Origin: Rhizobium sp.
GTDB lineage: Bacteria; Pseudomonadota; Alphaproteobacteria; Rhizobiales; Rhizobiaceae
Assembly: GCA_003527225.1 (NCBI GenBank)
Contig: DPXQ01000065.1
Span: 9,954 to 73,953 of the forward strand
DNA: 64,000 nt
Direction of reading: 5' to 3'
The notes beneath the pieces were generated by a model that saw only the letters and a program-made list of their open reading frames with translations, did no database searches and was not told the DNA's origin. Both the position numbers and the translations under genes were made by a program. This document shows, piece by piece, positions 9,730 through 18,035 of this stretch (the first letter of the stretch is position 1; each line of letters starts with the position of its first letter).

Positions 9730-9873
9730 TGGAATTCCTTGTATCTACGAAAGACCCGTCGTAAAGGACGCGTTGCCGTCCCCATGACGCCTTCGAAACT
9801 TTTCCTGGGCGCAACTAACCCAAATTCGGCGAAATAGCCAGCCCGTGATGCAACAACCGTCGAGAAACCCGCA

Positions 9874-10938
9874 ATGACAGACCGTGGGCCAGCTTCTTCC
9901 GCCTGGTGGGCGCCCTCCGTGCATGCCGACCGCCGACCGTTTCTGCTCGGCCGTAATGCGATCCAGGCGAGCTTGCGCGGTTTCTTTGCCGAACGGGACT
10001 TTGTCGAGGTGGACACCGCGACCCTGCAGGTCTCGCCCGGAAACGAAGCCCACCTGCACGCATTCGCGACCGCCGCAATCGGACCCGACGGACGCAGCTC
10101 GTCGCTCTATCTGCACACCTCGCCGGAATTCGCCTGCAAAAAGCTGCTGGCGGCCGGAGAACACCGCATTTCCTGTTTCGCCCATGTCTATCGGAACCGG
10201 GAGCGCGGCCCCCTGCATCATCCTGAATTCACCATGCTCGAATGGTATCGCGCAGGCGAAAGCTACGAGGTCCTCATGGCCGACTGCGCCGCCATTCTGG
10301 AACTGGCCGCGAGCACGATGAAAACGCGTCGCTTTTCCTGGCGCGGCGGCGAATGCGACCCTTCGCTAGAACCGGAGCGCCTTTCGGTCGCGGATGCCTT
10401 CGAGCGCTACGCGGGCATCGACCTGCTTTCCTCGGTTGACGCGGGTGGCACGACCGACCGCGATCGCCTTGCGGCGGAACTAAAAAAGGCCGACATTCGC
10501 ATTGCCGGCGACGACACCTGGGCCGACCTGTTCAGTCGCGTCATCGTCGAGAAAGTCGAGCCCAATCTCGGTTTCGGCCGCGCCACCATTCTCGATGAAT
10601 ATCCAGTCTCGGAAGCGGCCCTTGCCCGTCCTTCTGGCCGGGACCCGCGCGTTGCCGAACGTTTCGAGCTCTATACCTGCGGCGTCGAACTCGCCAACGC
10701 CTTCGGCGAATTGACCGATGCCGCCGAGCAGCGTCGTCGCTTCGAAGCCGAAATGCTCGAAAAGCAGCGTGTGTATGGTGAATGCTATCCGCTGGACGAG
10801 GACTTTCTAGCCGCCCTCGCCGCTATGCCCGAGGCAAGCGGGATCGCCCTCGGCTTCGATAGGCTGGTCATGCTGGCGACCGGTGCACCACGCATCGATC
10901 AGGTCATGTGGGCGCCCGTCGCGGAGATCACTCCGTGA
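9874..10938 (+). CDS. epmA: EF-P lysine lysyltransferase (GenX/PoxA-type)
   Basis: A 354-residue class II lysyl-tRNA synthetase paralogue without the N-terminal anticodon-binding domain. It activates lysine (beta-lysine in species with EpmB) and attaches it to Lys34 of EF-P. Class II motifs are visible: motif 2 in FAHVYRNRERGPLHHPEFTM (about residues 104-123), and motif 3 in ASGIALGFDRLVMLATG near the C-terminus. LYTCGVELANAFGELTD is a stretch typical of LysRS. It overlaps epmB and is divergent from efp, which makes the assignment firm compared with a true lysS. Confidence 0.94.
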   Translation: MTDRGPASSAWWAPSVHADRRPFLLGRNAIQASLRGFFAERDFVEVDTATLQVSPGNEAHLHAFATAAIGPDGRSSSLYLHTSPEFACKKLLAAGEHRISCFAHVYRNRERGPLHHPEFTMLEWYRAGESYEVLMADCAAILELAASTMKTRRFSWRGGECDPSLEPERLSVADAFERYAGIDLLSSVDAGGTTDRDRLAAELKKADIRIAGDDTWADLFSRVIVEKVEPNLGFGRATILDEYPVSEAALARPSGRDPRVAERFELYTCGVELANAFGELTDAAEQRRRFEAEMLEKQRVYGECYPLDEDFLAALAAMPEASGIALGFDRLVMLATGAPRIDQVMWAPVAEITP

Positions 10939-11975
10939 CTTCGCACGACATCAGGACTGTCGAGGATCTGGTCGTTGCGGGTTTCATCACGCCCGACCAG
11001 GAAGCGGTGATATCCGAGGTCGCCGCCCGCTATGCTATCGCCGTCACGCCGTCGATCGCCGGACTGATCAACACCAACGATCCGAATGATCCGATCGCCG
11101 CGCAGTTCGTGCCACGCGCCGGCGAACTCGTTCAAACCCCGCAGGAGAACGCCGACCCGATCGGCGACAGGCCGCACAGTCCGGTCGAGGGCATCGTGCA
11201 TCGCTATCCCAACCGCGTGCTGTTGAAGGCTGTGCATGTCTGCCCGGTTTATTGCCGTTTCTGTTTCCGCCGCGAAATGGTCGGCCCGCAGGGCGATGGC
11301 AATCTGACGCCTGCACAATTGGAGAAAGCGCTCTCCTATATCCGCTCCCATACGGAAATCTGGGAAGTCATCCTGACCGGCGGCGATCCTCTGATCCTGT
11401 CGCCGCGTCGCCTGCGTGACATCATGACGGCGCTGGCGGCGATCCCGCATGTGAAGATCGTGCGCATCCACAGCCGCGTCCCGGCCGTCGATCCGGAACG
11501 TATCAGCGGCGAACTGGTCGACGCGCTGACTGCAAGCGGCAAGACCGTCTATGTTGCACTTCACGCCAATCATCCGCGTGAAATGACGCAGGAAGCACGC
11601 AGCGCCTGCGCGCACCTGATCGACGCCGGTATTGCGATGGTCAGCCAGACGGTTCTGCTGAAGGGCGTGAACGATAATCCGGAGATTCTGGCAGCGCTCA
11701 TGCGCGCTTTCGTCGAATGCCGCATCAAACCATACTATCTCCACCATCCGGACCTCGCACCGGGAACCGGCCATTTCCGGATTTCGATTGCGGAGGGTCA
11801 GGTCATCATGCGCGCCCTGCGCGCCAAGGTTTCAGGCCTCTGTGCCCCTGCCTATATCCTCGATCTGCCTGGCGGCCACGGCAAAGTCGAGATCAGCGAG
11901 AAGGCTTTCTTGGAAGTGACTCCGGGGCGCTATCTGATCACCGATCCGCAAGGTGCGGAACACACCTACCCCTGA
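10935..11975 (+). CDS. epmB: EF-P (R)-beta-lysine modification enzyme, lysine 2,3-aminomutase family
   Basis: A radical SAM aminomutase that turns L-lysine into (R)-beta-lysine, the preferred EpmA substrate. The iron-sulfur CX3CX2C motif is CPVYCRFCFRR (around residue 95), followed by LTGGDPLILSPRRL and VLLKGVNDNPE. I set the start at GTG 10935, which overlaps the epmA stop as GTGA and gives about 346 residues; a start 27 bases upstream is also open but would overlap epmA more. The enzyme is short, as EpmB is compared with clostridial KamA. Confidence 0.92.
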   Translation: MTSHDIRTVEDLVVAGFITPDQEAVISEVAARYAIAVTPSIAGLINTNDPNDPIAAQFVPRAGELVQTPQENADPIGDRPHSPVEGIVHRYPNRVLLKAVHVCPVYCRFCFRREMVGPQGDGNLTPAQLEKALSYIRSHTEIWEVILTGGDPLILSPRRLRDIMTALAAIPHVKIVRIHSRVPAVDPERISGELVDALTASGKTVYVALHANHPREMTQEARSACAHLIDAGIAMVSQTVLLKGVNDNPEILAALMRAFVECRIKPYYLHHPDLAPGTGHFRISIAEGQVIMRALRAKVSGLCAPAYILDLPGGHGKVEISEKAFLEVTPGRYLITDPQGAEHTYP

Positions 11976-12184
11976 AAACCGCCTATCCCCCGTATCGGAG
12001 ATTGAGAATTCCGACACAGGCCTAACGCTATGTTCGTCAAACAATCCAGACGAATTGGCGCATCTGCCCCGTTCCCAACCGTGCTCATCCTTATTTAACT
12101 AAGGCATTTAGCGGAATCTTATGCTTTGGCTCATAGAAACACTCCCGGATATAGCAAGAAGTATATTTCGGGAAAGGGAACAAA

Positions 12185-12436
12185 ATGAACGGAGAGATCC
12201 GAACGTTGCTCGCAAAACTTGGTGGCTTGCCAGTTTCAGTCGACACAATCGCCAATGACAGTGATCTTTACGCGGCTGGACTTTCCTCCTTTGCTTCCGT
12301 TCAGCTGATGCTTGGACTTGAGGAGGCTTTCGACATCGAGTTTCCAGATCATCTCCTGAACCGGAAATCCTTCGCCAGCATCGCGGCAATCGAGAACACC
12401 GTTAAACTCATTCTGGAGGACAGGAAGGTCGCCTGA
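12185..12436 (+). CDS. Acyl carrier protein-like carrier, probable partner of the aminoacyl ligase
   Basis: An 83-residue stand-alone carrier protein. The phosphopantetheine site is Ser35 in LYAAGLSSFASVQLM. The usual Asp before the Ser is replaced by Ser34, so it is not the housekeeping fatty-acid AcpP. Predicted helices and the IEFPDHLLNRKSFASIAAIE segment fit the carrier fold. An RBS-like GGGAAAGGGAA precedes the ATG, and the stop overlaps the next start (TGATG). Because an amino acid:[carrier protein] ligase lies two genes downstream, this protein is the likely acceptor of the activated amino acid, as in the Bradyrhizobium and Agrobacterium systems. Confidence 0.88.
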   Translation: MNGEIRTLLAKLGGLPVSVDTIANDSDLYAAGLSSFASVQLMLGLEEAFDIEFPDHLLNRKSFASIAAIENTVKLILEDRKVA

Positions 12437-13617
12437 TGGATCTCTCAGCGAAAGTTTCCGAGAAGAGCTTGAAAAGCCGTGCCATGCATGTGGCAACGGT
12501 CGCCGCCGCCTTTGCCGATGTGGTCGACAAGGAAGGCCGCTTCCCCCGCGAAGCGGTCGAGGCGATGAAAGCCGAAAGGCTCATGGGCATCATGATTCCC
12601 GAGGAACTCGGCGGAGAAGGGCTTTCGACGTCAGAGATCGCGGAGGTCTGCACTACCATCGGTCAGGCCTGTGCTTCGAGCGCCATGGTTTTTGCCATGC
12701 ACCAGATCAAGACGTCCAGTCTCGTGGCCCACGGAGCCGATGCGGAATGGCATCGTGCGTTCATGCGACGCGTTGCCAAGGAGCAATTGCTATTGGGCTC
12801 TGCCACGACGGAAGCAGGCATTGGCGGCAACATGCGAAACAGCATCTGCGCCATCGAGGTCAAGGACGGAAAGTGTCTTCTGGAGAAGGACGCAACCGTC
12901 ATCTCCTATGGCATTGATGCCGATGCGATCCTCGTCACCTCCCGCAGTCACAAGGACGCGGCCTCGTCCGACCAGGTGATGACCGTTTTCCTCAAGGACC
13001 AGTACACGCTGGAGCATACCCACACCTGGGATACGCTCGGTATGCGCGGCACCTGCTCGGACGGCTTCATGTTCCGCGCAGAGGCTTCCGCACAACAGAT
13101 TCTTCCGCATCCCTTCGCGGAGATTGCGGCTCAATCGATGCTCGCATCGGCACATCTCCTCTGGAGCTCGGTCTGGTATGGCATCGCACTCGATGCCTTC
13201 ACGCGCGCCCAGAATTTCGTTCGTGCCGCCGCCCGCAAATCGCCCGGAACGCAGCCGCCCGGTCTTGTCCAGCTCGCGGAAATCTCAAGCCAGTTGCAGA
13301 CGGTCCGATCCAACATCGTCGCGGGCCTGAAGACCTTTGAAGATGCCCATGACGATGCTGACCGGCTCTCCTCCATGGGATTTGCCGTGGCTATGAACAA
13401 CGTCAAGATTGCTTCGTCTGAAATGATCCTCCCGATCATCAACCAGGCCATGCGGATCTGCGGAATCATGGGGTATAAGAACGGGACACCCTACAGTCTC
13501 GGACGGCACCTGCGCGATGCCCATTCGGCGCAGCTGATGATTTCCAACGATCGTATTCTCGGAAACACGTCGACCATGCTGCTGGTACACAAACAGGAAA
13601 CAAGCTTGTTGGGGTGA
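12436..13617 (+). CDS. Acyl-CoA dehydrogenase-like flavoprotein
   Basis: A 393-residue FAD enzyme of the acyl-CoA dehydrogenase fold. Visible parts are the N-terminal helical domain ([20 protein letters not shown]), a middle strand region ([34 protein letters not shown]), and a C-terminal helical domain with [20 protein letters not shown]. The common catalytic Glu of medium-chain enzymes (the EGT-type motif) is not visible: the aligned stretch reads LGNTSTM. It is translationally coupled to the carrier protein before it and the aminoacyl-carrier ligase after it. It may therefore oxidise a carrier-bound aminoacyl or acyl group rather than a CoA ester, as flavoproteins of prolyl-carrier pathways do (inference). 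Confidence 0.85.
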   Translation: MDLSAKVSEKSLKSRAMHVATVAAAFADVVDKEGRFPREAVEAMKAERLMGIMIPEELGGEGLSTSEIAEVCTTIGQACASSAMVFAMHQIKTSSLVAHGADAEWHRAFMRRVAKEQLLLGSATTEAGIGGNMRNSICAIEVKDGKCLLEKDATVISYGIDADAILVTSRSHKDAASSDQVMTVFLKDQYTLEHTHTWDTLGMRGTCSDGFMFRAEASAQQILPHPFAEIAAQSMLASAHLLWSSVWYGIALDAFTRAQNFVRAAARKSPGTQPPGLVQLAEISSQLQTVRSNIVAGLKTFEDAHDDADRLSSMGFAVAMNNVKIASSEMILPIINQAMRICGIMGYKNGTPYSLGRHLRDAHSAQLMISNDRILGNTSTMLLVHKQETSLLG

Positions 13618-14531
13618 AGCCTATGGATATGCAGAGAACCTTCCTTGACCGGCTTTTCGAAACCGGGCTTCTGATCGAAACGGGTGTCGACGGTCTCTAT
13701 GGCCGCAGTGGCCGTTTCGAGGACGTGATCACCGCCTTCGAACGACTGATCGACCGCTTCGGCGGCGACGACGGCGCGGAGGCGATCCGCTTCCCGCCCG
13801 GCATGAACCGCGCCTATTTCGAAAAGAGCGGCTACATGAAGAGCTTCCCGCAACTGGCCGGCACAGTGCACAGCTTCTGCGGTAACGAGCTTGATCACGT
13901 CAGCCTGCTGAAATGCATGGATGCCGACGAGGACTGGACGGCCGAGCAGAAGGCGACCGATATCGTTCTGACGCCGGCTGCGTGCTACCCGCTCTACCCG
14001 ACGATCGCCAAACGCGGCAACCTGCCGGAAAAGGGAGGGCTCTACGACCTGCAGTCCTACTGCTTCCGGCATGAGCCGTCGAACGATCCGGCCCGCCAGC
14101 AGCTGTTCCGCATGCGCGAATATGTCTGCATGGGCACCCAGGCGGATGTCACGGACTTTCGCCAAACCTGGATGGACCGCGGCGTGCGCATGATGGCCGA
14201 AGTCGGCCTGCCTGTGGAGATCGATGTCGCGAACGATCCCTTCTTCGGCCGCGCCGGCAAGATGCTCGCCAACAACCAGCGCGACCAGAACCTGAAGTTC
14301 GAGCTCCTGATTCCAATCACCTCGGTCTCCAAACCGACCGCCTGCATGAGTTTCAACTATCATCAGGACGCATTCGGCTCAAAATGGGGACTGAACCTCG
14401 AAGACGGCTCCGTTGCCCATACTGCCTGTGTCGGTTTCGGCCTTGAGCGTATCGCGCTTGCGCTCTTCCATCACCATGGCCTCGACACCGAGGCATGGCC
14501 GGCATCGGTCCGCGAAGCACTCTGGGGCTGA
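13614..14531 (+). CDS. Amino acid:[carrier protein] ligase, seryl-tRNA synthetase-like
   Basis: A 305-residue class II synthetase catalytic core without any tRNA-binding arm. Known homologues activate glycine or alanine and load it onto the phosphopantetheine arm of a small carrier protein. Residues Cys124 (PAACYPLYP), Glu169 (RMREYVCMG) and Cys272 ([12 protein letters not shown]) have the same spacing (45 and 148 residues) as the zinc ligands I recall for the Bradyrhizobium enzyme. Motif 2 is YCFRHEPSN and motif 3 is [12 protein letters not shown]. The GTG at 13614 overlaps the previous stop (GTGA); ATG 13623 is an alternative. The free carrier is encoded two genes upstream. Confidence 0.9.
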   Translation: MKPMDMQRTFLDRLFETGLLIETGVDGLYGRSGRFEDVITAFERLIDRFGGDDGAEAIRFPPGMNRAYFEKSGYMKSFPQLAGTVHSFCGNELDHVSLLKCMDADEDWTAEQKATDIVLTPAACYPLYPTIAKRGNLPEKGGLYDLQSYCFRHEPSNDPARQQLFRMREYVCMGTQADVTDFRQTWMDRGVRMMAEVGLPVEIDVANDPFFGRAGKMLANNQRDQNLKFELLIPITSVSKPTACMSFNYHQDAFGSKWGLNLEDGSVAHTACVGFGLERIALALFHHHGLDTEAWPASVREALWG

Positions 14532-14539
14532 GCCGGCCG

Positions 14540-15505
14540 ATGAACGCAGTCTTTCCCGGCATCGATCCGGCCTCGTATAGCCCACACGCCTTGCATTCAA
14601 GCGAGCGGATGTGGCCGGAAACCAATTGCTACGTCGATCTCTGGATCGAAGTCCTGGCAAGCCATCACGTCGCGCCAGAGGCCATGCTGGGCTTCACCCT
14701 GACGCAGGATTTCGAGGGCGACCAGTTCACCTTCTTCAAGGTGCCGCTGGAGGACCTCGAGGAACTATACGGCATTCGCGTCACCGAACTGGCAATCTTC
14801 GACAGCGTCGAGGCCCATTTTGCCGAGCAGATTTCACGCGGCCGCATCTGCCTCGTCGAGATGGACAGCTTCTATATGCCCGATACGCGCGGCGTGGGCT
14901 ACCGGCAGGACCATGGCAAGACCACCGTCGCAATCAACCGGCTCGACAGGCGGGCTCGCGCCATGGACTATTTCCACAACGGCGGCTTCTTCCGGGTCGA
15001 CGGAGAGGACTTCGACGGACTCTTCCAGAAGAACCTGGCGGAAGGCGCCCTGCCCTTCCTGCCCTATACCGAATTTGCCAAGTTTCCGGCAAAGCCGGTT
15101 CCCGGGGAACACCAGCGCACAGTCGCTGCCAAACTGCTGCGGCGTCACTATGTCCGCCGTCCCGCATCCAATCCGATTGCGGCGTTTGCGGAAGTCTTCC
15201 CGACACAGGTCGAGGCTGTCGCGGAGCGACCCTTCGGCTATTTCCACAAATACGCCTTCAACACGCTTCGGCAATTCGGTGCCAATTTCGAATTGATGGC
15301 AAGCCACCTCGCCTGGATTTCCGGGGATGTCTATGCACCTGCCGCGGAACAGGCGCTGACGATTTCGGAAGTCGCAAAGTCGGTTCAGTTCCAACTGGCC
15401 CGCGCCGTCACCCGTAAGAAATTCGATCCGCTGAAATCGGCACTGGACCCGGCGATTGAAGCTTGGGACAAGCTGATGACGGAGCTTGGCAAAACCCTCG
15501 CCTGA
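14540..15505 (+). CDS. DUF1839 family protein
   Basis: A 321-residue cytosolic-looking protein of the uncharacterised DUF1839 family, recognised by WPETNCYVDLWIEVL near the N-terminus, LVEMDSFYMPDTRGVGYRQD in the middle and the YFHNGGFFRVDGEDF block. It has no signal peptide or membrane helix. ATG 14540 starts 8 bases after the ligase stop. From memory, DUF1839 genes often accompany aminoacyl-carrier ligases, so it could be the transferase that takes the amino acid from the carrier, or an accessory protein. Its activity is not known to me. Confidence 0.82.
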   Translation: MNAVFPGIDPASYSPHALHSSERMWPETNCYVDLWIEVLASHHVAPEAMLGFTLTQDFEGDQFTFFKVPLEDLEELYGIRVTELAIFDSVEAHFAEQISRGRICLVEMDSFYMPDTRGVGYRQDHGKTTVAINRLDRRARAMDYFHNGGFFRVDGEDFDGLFQKNLAEGALPFLPYTEFAKFPAKPVPGEHQRTVAAKLLRRHYVRRPASNPIAAFAEVFPTQVEAVAERPFGYFHKYAFNTLRQFGANFELMASHLAWISGDVYAPAAEQALTISEVAKSVQFQLARAVTRKKFDPLKSALDPAIEAWDKLMTELGKTLA

Positions 15506-15540
15506 CGACCGGCTCCGAGGAAACGCCCGAGGACTTTGAT

Positions 15541-18009
15541 ATGACCGGCATGACGACCTATCTCGGCGCTGACGAGCGGCCGCTGGAAAGCGGCTGGGCT
15601 CTCCTCGTCACCGAAGCGGGGCGCTATACCGGCCCCGGGGAGATCCATCGCCCCGCCGCCCGCATCCCCGCGCGGGTTCCAGGCACGGTGGCCGGCGCGC
15701 TCGCAGATGCGGGGCTCTTTGAGCCGGAAAAGCCGCAACCGCTGCACGACAAGGACGCCTGGTATTTCCGCTCGCTCGGAGGTGAGGCGGCAGGTCCGGC
15801 AATCCTGCGTTTCGGCGGGCTCGCGACCATTGCCGAGGTCTACGTGAACGGCGAGCTGCGCCTCGCCTCGACCAGCATGTACGAAGCCCACGACCTCGAA
15901 CTCGATCTGACCGGCCACGACGAGATCGCCATCCGCTTTCGGGCGCTTGCACCTCATCTCGACAAGCGCGGCCCTCGGGCGCGTTGGCGTCCCCAGATGA
16001 TGGACCATCAGGGCCTGCGGCTGATCCGCACCACGCCGCTCGGCCGCATGCCGGGCTGGTGCCCGGAAATCCACCCGGTCGGCCCCCGGCGGCCAATCAA
16101 CCTGATCCGCCGGGGCAAGCATGCTCTGTCCAACCTGGCAATTAGCACCGACCTCGACATGAACGGCACCGGTCGGCTTTCAGTCTCCTTCGTTCTGGAG
16201 GGAGAGGCCAAGGACCTGCGCCTGTCCTGCGCCGGTCACGACGCCCGGCTTCGGCTTGATGACAGCGGCACATGGACCACCGAACTTGCCATCCCCGCCG
16301 TCGAGCCCTGGTGGCCGCGCACCCACGGGGAACCCACGCTCTACGATGCGCGGCTGACGATCGACGGCCAGCCCCATTCGCTCGGCCTCGTCGGCTTCCG
16401 CCGCATCGAGATCGATCGCGGACCGGATGGACGCGGCTTCGGCCTTGTCGTCAACGGTGAGCCGGTCTTCTGCCGTGGAGCTGTCTGGACCAATGCGGAC
16501 ATCCTCCGGCTTCCTGGCACGGCGGAAGACTACGCGCCCTGGCTCATGAAAGCCGCAGAGGCGAACATGAACATGATCCGCATCGGCGGCACCATGGCCT
16601 ATGAGAGCGCCGACTTCTTCCGCCTTTGCGACCGGCTCGGGCTTCTGGTCTGGCAGGACTTCATGTTCGCCAACTTCGACTATCCGACCGCGGATGAGGC
16701 CTTTGCGGCGAGCATCGAGCGGGAGGTGCGCCAGTTCCTCGGCTCGATTCAGGGTTCTCCCTCGCTTGCCGTTCTCTGCGGTGGGAGTGAAGTCTACCAG
16801 CAGGGCGCCATGCTGGGCCTGCCGGAACGCATCTGGAAGACATCGTTCTACGAGGCAACGCTGCCGTTCCTCTCTGCCGAAAAGCGCCCGGATGTGCCTT
16901 ATGTGCCGAATTCGCCCTTTGGCGGCGCAATGCCGTTTTCGCCCAACGAAGGCGTCACGCACTACTATGGCGTCGGCGCCTATTGCCGTCCGCTCGAGGA
17001 TGCCCGGCGGGCGAATGTCCGCTTTGCCGCCGAGTGTCTCGCATTTGCCCATGTCCCGCAGCAGCAAACACTCGATGCCCATCTACCGGTCGCCCCGGTG
17101 CATGACCCTCGCTGGAAGGCGCGGGTTCCGCGCGACCGGGGCGCATCCTGGGATTTCGAGGATATCCGCGATCACTATCTCAAGGACATTTATGATGTTG
17201 ACCCGGCGCGCCTTCGCCGGGAGGATCCCAGTCGCTATATTGATCTGTCTCGCGCCGTGACGGCGGAAGTCCTCACCGAAACCTACGCCGAATGGCGCCG
17301 TCCCGGCTCCTCCTGCAACGGAGCGCTGGTCTGGACGCTGCAAGACCTTCAGCCGGGGGCCGGCTGGGGCGTCATCGATTCCACAGGAGAACCGAAGCCG
17401 GTCTGGTATGCCTTGAAGCGCGCCTTCCGCCCGACACAGGTCGTATTCACCGACGAGGGGACGAATGGCCTTGATGTCCACGTCGTGAACGAAACATCCG
17501 GGCCGCAGACGCTTCTGCTTGCCGTCTCCTGTCTGCGCGATGGCCGCCAGCAGGTCGTGGGAGGGCAGCGAGAACTGGTGCTTCCCGCCTGCAGCAACCG
17601 ATCGGTTGCCTGCACAGACCTGTTCGGCGCGTTCTTCGATACGACCTATGCCTTCCGTTTTGGCCCGCCGTCCCACGACGTCACCATTGCCCGTCTCAGT
17701 GATCCGGCCACCGGCTTGACAGTGGCTGAGGCTTTCCATTTTCCGCTCGGGCGAAGTGCCGCACTTCACGATCCGACAATCGAGACGACGCTGCTTGAGG
17801 AAAATGATGCTTGGATCCTGGAAATCGAATCCGATCAACTTGCACAGTCGGTGCACATCTCGGCGGACGGCTACCGTCCCGATGACGACTGGTTTCATCT
17901 GGCGCCTGGGGTGACACGCCGTGTGCGTCTCAATCCGCTCGAACAGGCCGGCCGAAAGCCGGCCGGCACCCTGGGGCACATCGGATCGTCAAGGCTGGCC
18001 AGCTTCTGA
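15541..18009 (+). CDS. Glycoside hydrolase family 2 protein, beta-mannosidase-like
   Basis: An 822-residue enzyme with the GH2 layout: sugar-binding jelly roll (ILRFGGLATIAEVYVNGELR), immunoglobulin-like domain, then a TIM barrel starting at RGAVWTNADILRLP. The likely acid/base is Glu417 in LCGGSEVYQQ (beta-mannosidases usually show CGNNE), and the likely nucleophile is Glu498 in FAAECLAFAHVPQ. No signal peptide is visible, so it would work in the cytosol, which is odd for a scavenging glycosidase. The ATG at 15541 lies 35 bases after the DUF1839 stop. In this operon it may trim or transfer a sugar on an intermediate (inference). Confidence 0.85.
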   Translation: MTGMTTYLGADERPLESGWALLVTEAGRYTGPGEIHRPAARIPARVPGTVAGALADAGLFEPEKPQPLHDKDAWYFRSLGGEAAGPAILRFGGLATIAEVYVNGELRLASTSMYEAHDLELDLTGHDEIAIRFRALAPHLDKRGPRARWRPQMMDHQGLRLIRTTPLGRMPGWCPEIHPVGPRRPINLIRRGKHALSNLAISTDLDMNGTGRLSVSFVLEGEAKDLRLSCAGHDARLRLDDSGTWTTELAIPAVEPWWPRTHGEPTLYDARLTIDGQPHSLGLVGFRRIEIDRGPDGRGFGLVVNGEPVFCRGAVWTNADILRLPGTAEDYAPWLMKAAEANMNMIRIGGTMAYESADFFRLCDRLGLLVWQDFMFANFDYPTADEAFAASIEREVRQFLGSIQGSPSLAVLCGGSEVYQQGAMLGLPERIWKTSFYEATLPFLSAEKRPDVPYVPNSPFGGAMPFSPNEGVTHYYGVGAYCRPLEDARRANVRFAAECLAFAHVPQQQTLDAHLPVAPVHDPRWKARVPRDRGASWDFEDIRDHYLKDIYDVDPARLRREDPSRYIDLSRAVTAEVLTETYAEWRRPGSSCNGALVWTLQDLQPGAGWGVIDSTGEPKPVWYALKRAFRPTQVVFTDEGTNGLDVHVVNETSGPQTLLLAVSCLRDGRQQVVGGQRELVLPACSNRSVACTDLFGAFFDTTYAFRFGPPSHDVTIARLSDPATGLTVAEAFHFPLGRSAALHDPTIETTLLEENDAWILEIESDQLAQSVHISADGYRPDDDWFHLAPGVTRRVRLNPLEQAGRKPAGTLGHIGSSRLASF

Positions 18010-18035
18010 AACCCGGCAAACCGGATCTCTTGAGG

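Noticed and set aside
12185..12436. Housekeeping fatty-acid acyl carrier protein
   Set aside because: The DSL motif is replaced by SSF and the neighbours are an aminoacyl ligase operon, not fab genes.
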